DNA of 64,000 nucleotides, taken from contig NZ_JAUUTZ010000002.1 in the NCBI RefSeq assembly GCF_030678915.1, positions 62,001 to 126,000 of the forward strand. Reading direction: 5' to 3'. Each line of letters starts with the position of its first letter. Position 1 is the stretch's first letter. The translations under genes were made by a program, and so were the position numbers. Positions 62,153-64,000 of the stretch are shown here, in pieces. Source of the DNA: Paracoccus wurundjeri. GTDB lineage: Bacteria > Pseudomonadota > Alphaproteobacteria > Rhodobacterales > Rhodobacteraceae. The notes under the pieces are model-generated. The model was not told the DNA's origin and ran no database searches. It saw nothing but the letters and a program-made list of their open reading frames with translations.

Positions 62153-63658
62153 GTGAATTACGATAACAAAGACTCGTCGTTTCCCGAGGCAGGCAAAGCA
62201 GCGCCGGGCGAAGACGAACCAAGATACTGGAAAGCGGGGGGGCTAGATCCATTGCGGATCGCCAAACTTCCGGTCGCACCTCAGGCGATCCATATTGTCG
62301 GACCGGCGATGATCCTTGTTGCGGTGGGCGTGGGTCTCGGTGAGACCTATATGTGGCCGCGACTGGTACTGATGTTCGGGCCGGAAATCCGGTGGCTGTT
62401 CCTGATCGGTGTCGTGGTGCAGACGGCTGTGATGATGGAAATGGCCCGCTGGGCCATGGCCACGGGTGAAAGCATCTTCATGGGCGCCGCGCGTGTCTGG
62501 AAGCCCCTCATGTGGTTCTTTTTCGCGCTGGCCATGGTAACCTATATCTGGCCCGGGCATATCTCGGCGGGCGCGCTGGCGTTCGAGAAGATCACGGGGA
62601 TCAACTGGTTATGGTTCGCCTGTCTCGGCCTACTCTCCATCGCCTTGGTCTTCAGCTACGCGAAATACGTGTATGACCTGCTCGAAAAACTGATGGCGTT
62701 CCTGATCGGCTTTCTGGTCATCGGTTCTGCCGTCATCGCGGGGATAATCGGGTCGTGGAACGATCTCTGGCTTACCCTGACCGGCATGGTGGCATTTGGC
62801 TATATTCCCGATGAGATGATGACGGCGGCCTGGTTCCCGATCATCGTCGGCTCGATCGCCTTTGCAGGGCCATCCGGCATGCAGCAGATGTGGTACACGT
62901 TGTGGCTGCGTGACAAAGGAGCCGGTAACGGTGCCCATATCCCGAGAATCCGCGGACTTGCGCATAGCGAGGAAGAGGAAACCTATCCCGTTGCCGGTTA
63001 CATGGTCGACACTGACGACGCGGAAGAACTGGAAAAGTGGAAGGGCTGGTATCGCTGGGTACGCTATGACGCGATCCTGATGTTCTTCGGCACCACCATG
63101 ATCGTGACCATCATCTTCACGATTCTTGCCATGGCCGCATCACGGATAAGCCCCGAAGTGGTGGCACAGTTCGAGCAGGGCAACCAGGAAGCCGCGCTGA
63201 GCGCGATGGCCAACGCGTTCTCGGAAGCGGGCGGTGCGTTCCTTGGCACCCTGTTCTTCATCTTCATCATATTGGTCGGCTATAAGGGAACAATGGGTAT
63301 CGTCGACGCGTTTGCCCGCGGTCAGGCGGATATGACCTATTTCTTCGTCCCGGGGGCGCAGAAGTTCAAAATGGGCCACCTTTATTTCGGCTTCCTGTGG
63401 GGAGCGACGATCTTCGGGATCCTTATCCTGCTGTTCGGACCCGCCGACGGACCTACGGCAATCCTGGGCATGCTGGCATTCCTGTCGGCGTTCTCGATGG
63501 GCGGCTACTGCATCGTGCTTCTGCTGGTCAACAACCTGCTGTTGCCGAAAGCAATTCGCCCACATATCGTGTTCAACGTGATTATCGGGCTTGGCGCGCT
63601 TTTGTACTTCGGTGCGCTGTTTATCAGTCTGGTCGTCTTTGGCGCGCTGCCGGATTAA
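62153..63658 (+). CDS. Nramp-like transporter of unknown substrate
   Basis: A 501-residue membrane protein with about 11 hydrophobic segments, related to the Nramp (LeuT-fold) family: VGPAMILVAVGVGLGETYMWP in the first helix, where metal-importing Nramp proteins have the DPGN motif. That motif is absent here (V-G-L-G-E), so metal transport of the MntH type is unlikely. A charged loop of about 40 residues (HIPRIRGLAHSEEEETY...) sits in the middle. GTG start with AGGGAGGAGAA upstream. It is followed 11 bases later by another membrane protein. Confidence 0.75.
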   Translation: MNYDNKDSSFPEAGKAAPGEDEPRYWKAGGLDPLRIAKLPVAPQAIHIVGPAMILVAVGVGLGETYMWPRLVLMFGPEIRWLFLIGVVVQTAVMMEMARWAMATGESIFMGAARVWKPLMWFFFALAMVTYIWPGHISAGALAFEKITGINWLWFACLGLLSIALVFSYAKYVYDLLEKLMAFLIGFLVIGSAVIAGIIGSWNDLWLTLTGMVAFGYIPDEMMTAAWFPIIVGSIAFAGPSGMQQMWYTLWLRDKGAGNGAHIPRIRGLAHSEEEETYPVAGYMVDTDDAEELEKWKGWYRWVRYDAILMFFGTTMIVTIIFTILAMAASRISPEVVAQFEQGNQEAALSAMANAFSEAGGAFLGTLFFIFIILVGYKGTMGIVDAFARGQADMTYFFVPGAQKFKMGHLYFGFLWGATIFGILILLFGPADGPTAILGMLAFLSAFSMGGYCIVLLLVNNLLLPKAIRPHIVFNVIIGLGALLYFGALFISLVVFGALPD

Positions 63659-63669
63659 GGTGAAATGCA

Positions 63670-64000
63670 ATGACTAATTCCGTCAAGCGAATGACCGAGC
63701 TTCTGCTACCCGGCTCTATGCTCGGTGTCATCGCGTCATTTGCAGTCGGCGGGGTAGCCCTCTATGGAGGGCTACCTATCGGCTACGTTGTGGTTTCGGT
63801 GCTGGCTCTCGGCATCCCACTGGCGCTGTTCGGGGCGGGCTACAGTTTACTGTTGGCCCAGGCCCGGATCCGGATCGGGGGCATTACTCCGGCCGTTGGT
63901 TACTGGCTGATCGGCTACACGGTCTCACGCACCATTTACGAGGTGGTGATCAATCTCTATCTCGGCAGCCCGTCCCTCCTTTCCGACGGCGTGCTTGCGT
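63670..64000 (+). CDS. Membrane protein of unknown function (cut by window end)
   Basis: An open frame of 110 codons that runs off the window without a stop. It starts MTNSVKRMTELLLPGSMLGV and contains at least three hydrophobic segments. It is 11 bases after the Nramp-like gene and so probably is its partner in one operon. I do not recognise the family. The complete gene is needed to say more. Confidence 0.65.
   Translation, partial: MTNSVKRMTELLLPGSMLGVIASFAVGGVALYGGLPIGYVVVSVLALGIPLALFGAGYSLLLAQARIRIGGITPAVGYWLIGYTVSRTIYEVVINLYLGSPSLLSDGVLA

Noticed and set aside
1..64000. CRISPR arrays, tRNA or rRNA genes, prophage
   Set aside because: I looked for regularly spaced repeats, cloverleaf-like sequences and phage structural genes and saw none. 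The only tandem repeat is the 16-mer at 13300, which has no spacers.

Overview
The window looks like a piece of an alphaproteobacterial chromosome or megaplasmid, most likely Rhodobacteraceae (Paracoccus/Rhodobacter-like). The reasons are the high GC content, Rhodobacteraceae-type SucCD and TauR proteins, the gene order tauR-tauKLMXY-xsc-pta known from Rhodobacter sphaeroides, and a SoeABC sulfite oxidoreductase. Genus assignment is an inference. I saw no rRNA, tRNA or CRISPR array.

Layout. 0-5 kb: the end of a dipeptide-type ABC transporter operon (dppC end, dppD, dppF) with a beta-lactamase-fold hydrolase, an MmgE/PrpD protein and a convergent LysR regulator. 5-14.6 kb: a taurine catabolic unit, with divergent tauR, a TRAP importer (tauKLM), taurine dehydrogenase (tauXY), sulfoacetaldehyde acetyltransferase (xsc copy 1) and phosphotransacetylase (pta copy 1). 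14.6-19 kb: an endonuclease/exonuclease/phosphatase-family gene and a TonB-dependent siderophore receptor with an FptX-like MFS permease. 19-33.8 kb: a divergent LacI regulator and a ten-gene operon for sulfoacetate: sauS, sauT, a tripartite tricarboxylate-type transporter (tctCBA), xsc copy 2, pta copy 2 and soeABC. 33.8-35.2 kb: a ccdAB toxin-antitoxin pair and a hemolysin III-like membrane protein. 35.2-41.8 kb: an NMT1/ThiY-like ABC importer with a DapA-like aldolase, a GNAT protein, an NAD-epimerase homologue and a TetR regulator with two matching operators. 41.8-50 kb: a branched-chain-type ABC importer (with a LivM-LivG-LivF triple fusion), a beta-keto acid cleavage enzyme, two dehydrogenases and a GntR regulator. 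50-53 kb: sparse region with a small lipoprotein, a sulfotransferase-like gene and a small membrane protein. 53-64 kb: a DASS transporter, a fused NDP-forming acyl-CoA synthetase, a SucCD pair, a GntR/FCD regulator with several matching palindromes, a decayed ketopantoate reductase gene, a decayed IS5-family transposase, and an Nramp-like transporter followed by a membrane protein cut by the window end.

How it fits together. The first half is a C2-sulfonate island. Taurine (via TauXY) and sulfoacetate (via sulfoacetyl-CoA, SauT and SauS) both converge on sulfoacetaldehyde. Xsc cleaves this to acetyl phosphate and sulfite, Pta makes acetyl-CoA, and SoeABC oxidises the toxic sulfite to sulfate while feeding electrons to quinone. 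Each branch has its own transporter, regulator and xsc-pta pair; only the sulfoacetate operon carries soeABC. The two xsc copies are divergent overall but share long blocks of identical DNA, which suggests gene conversion. The second half holds three separate uptake-plus-catabolism units whose substrates cannot be read from sequence alone.
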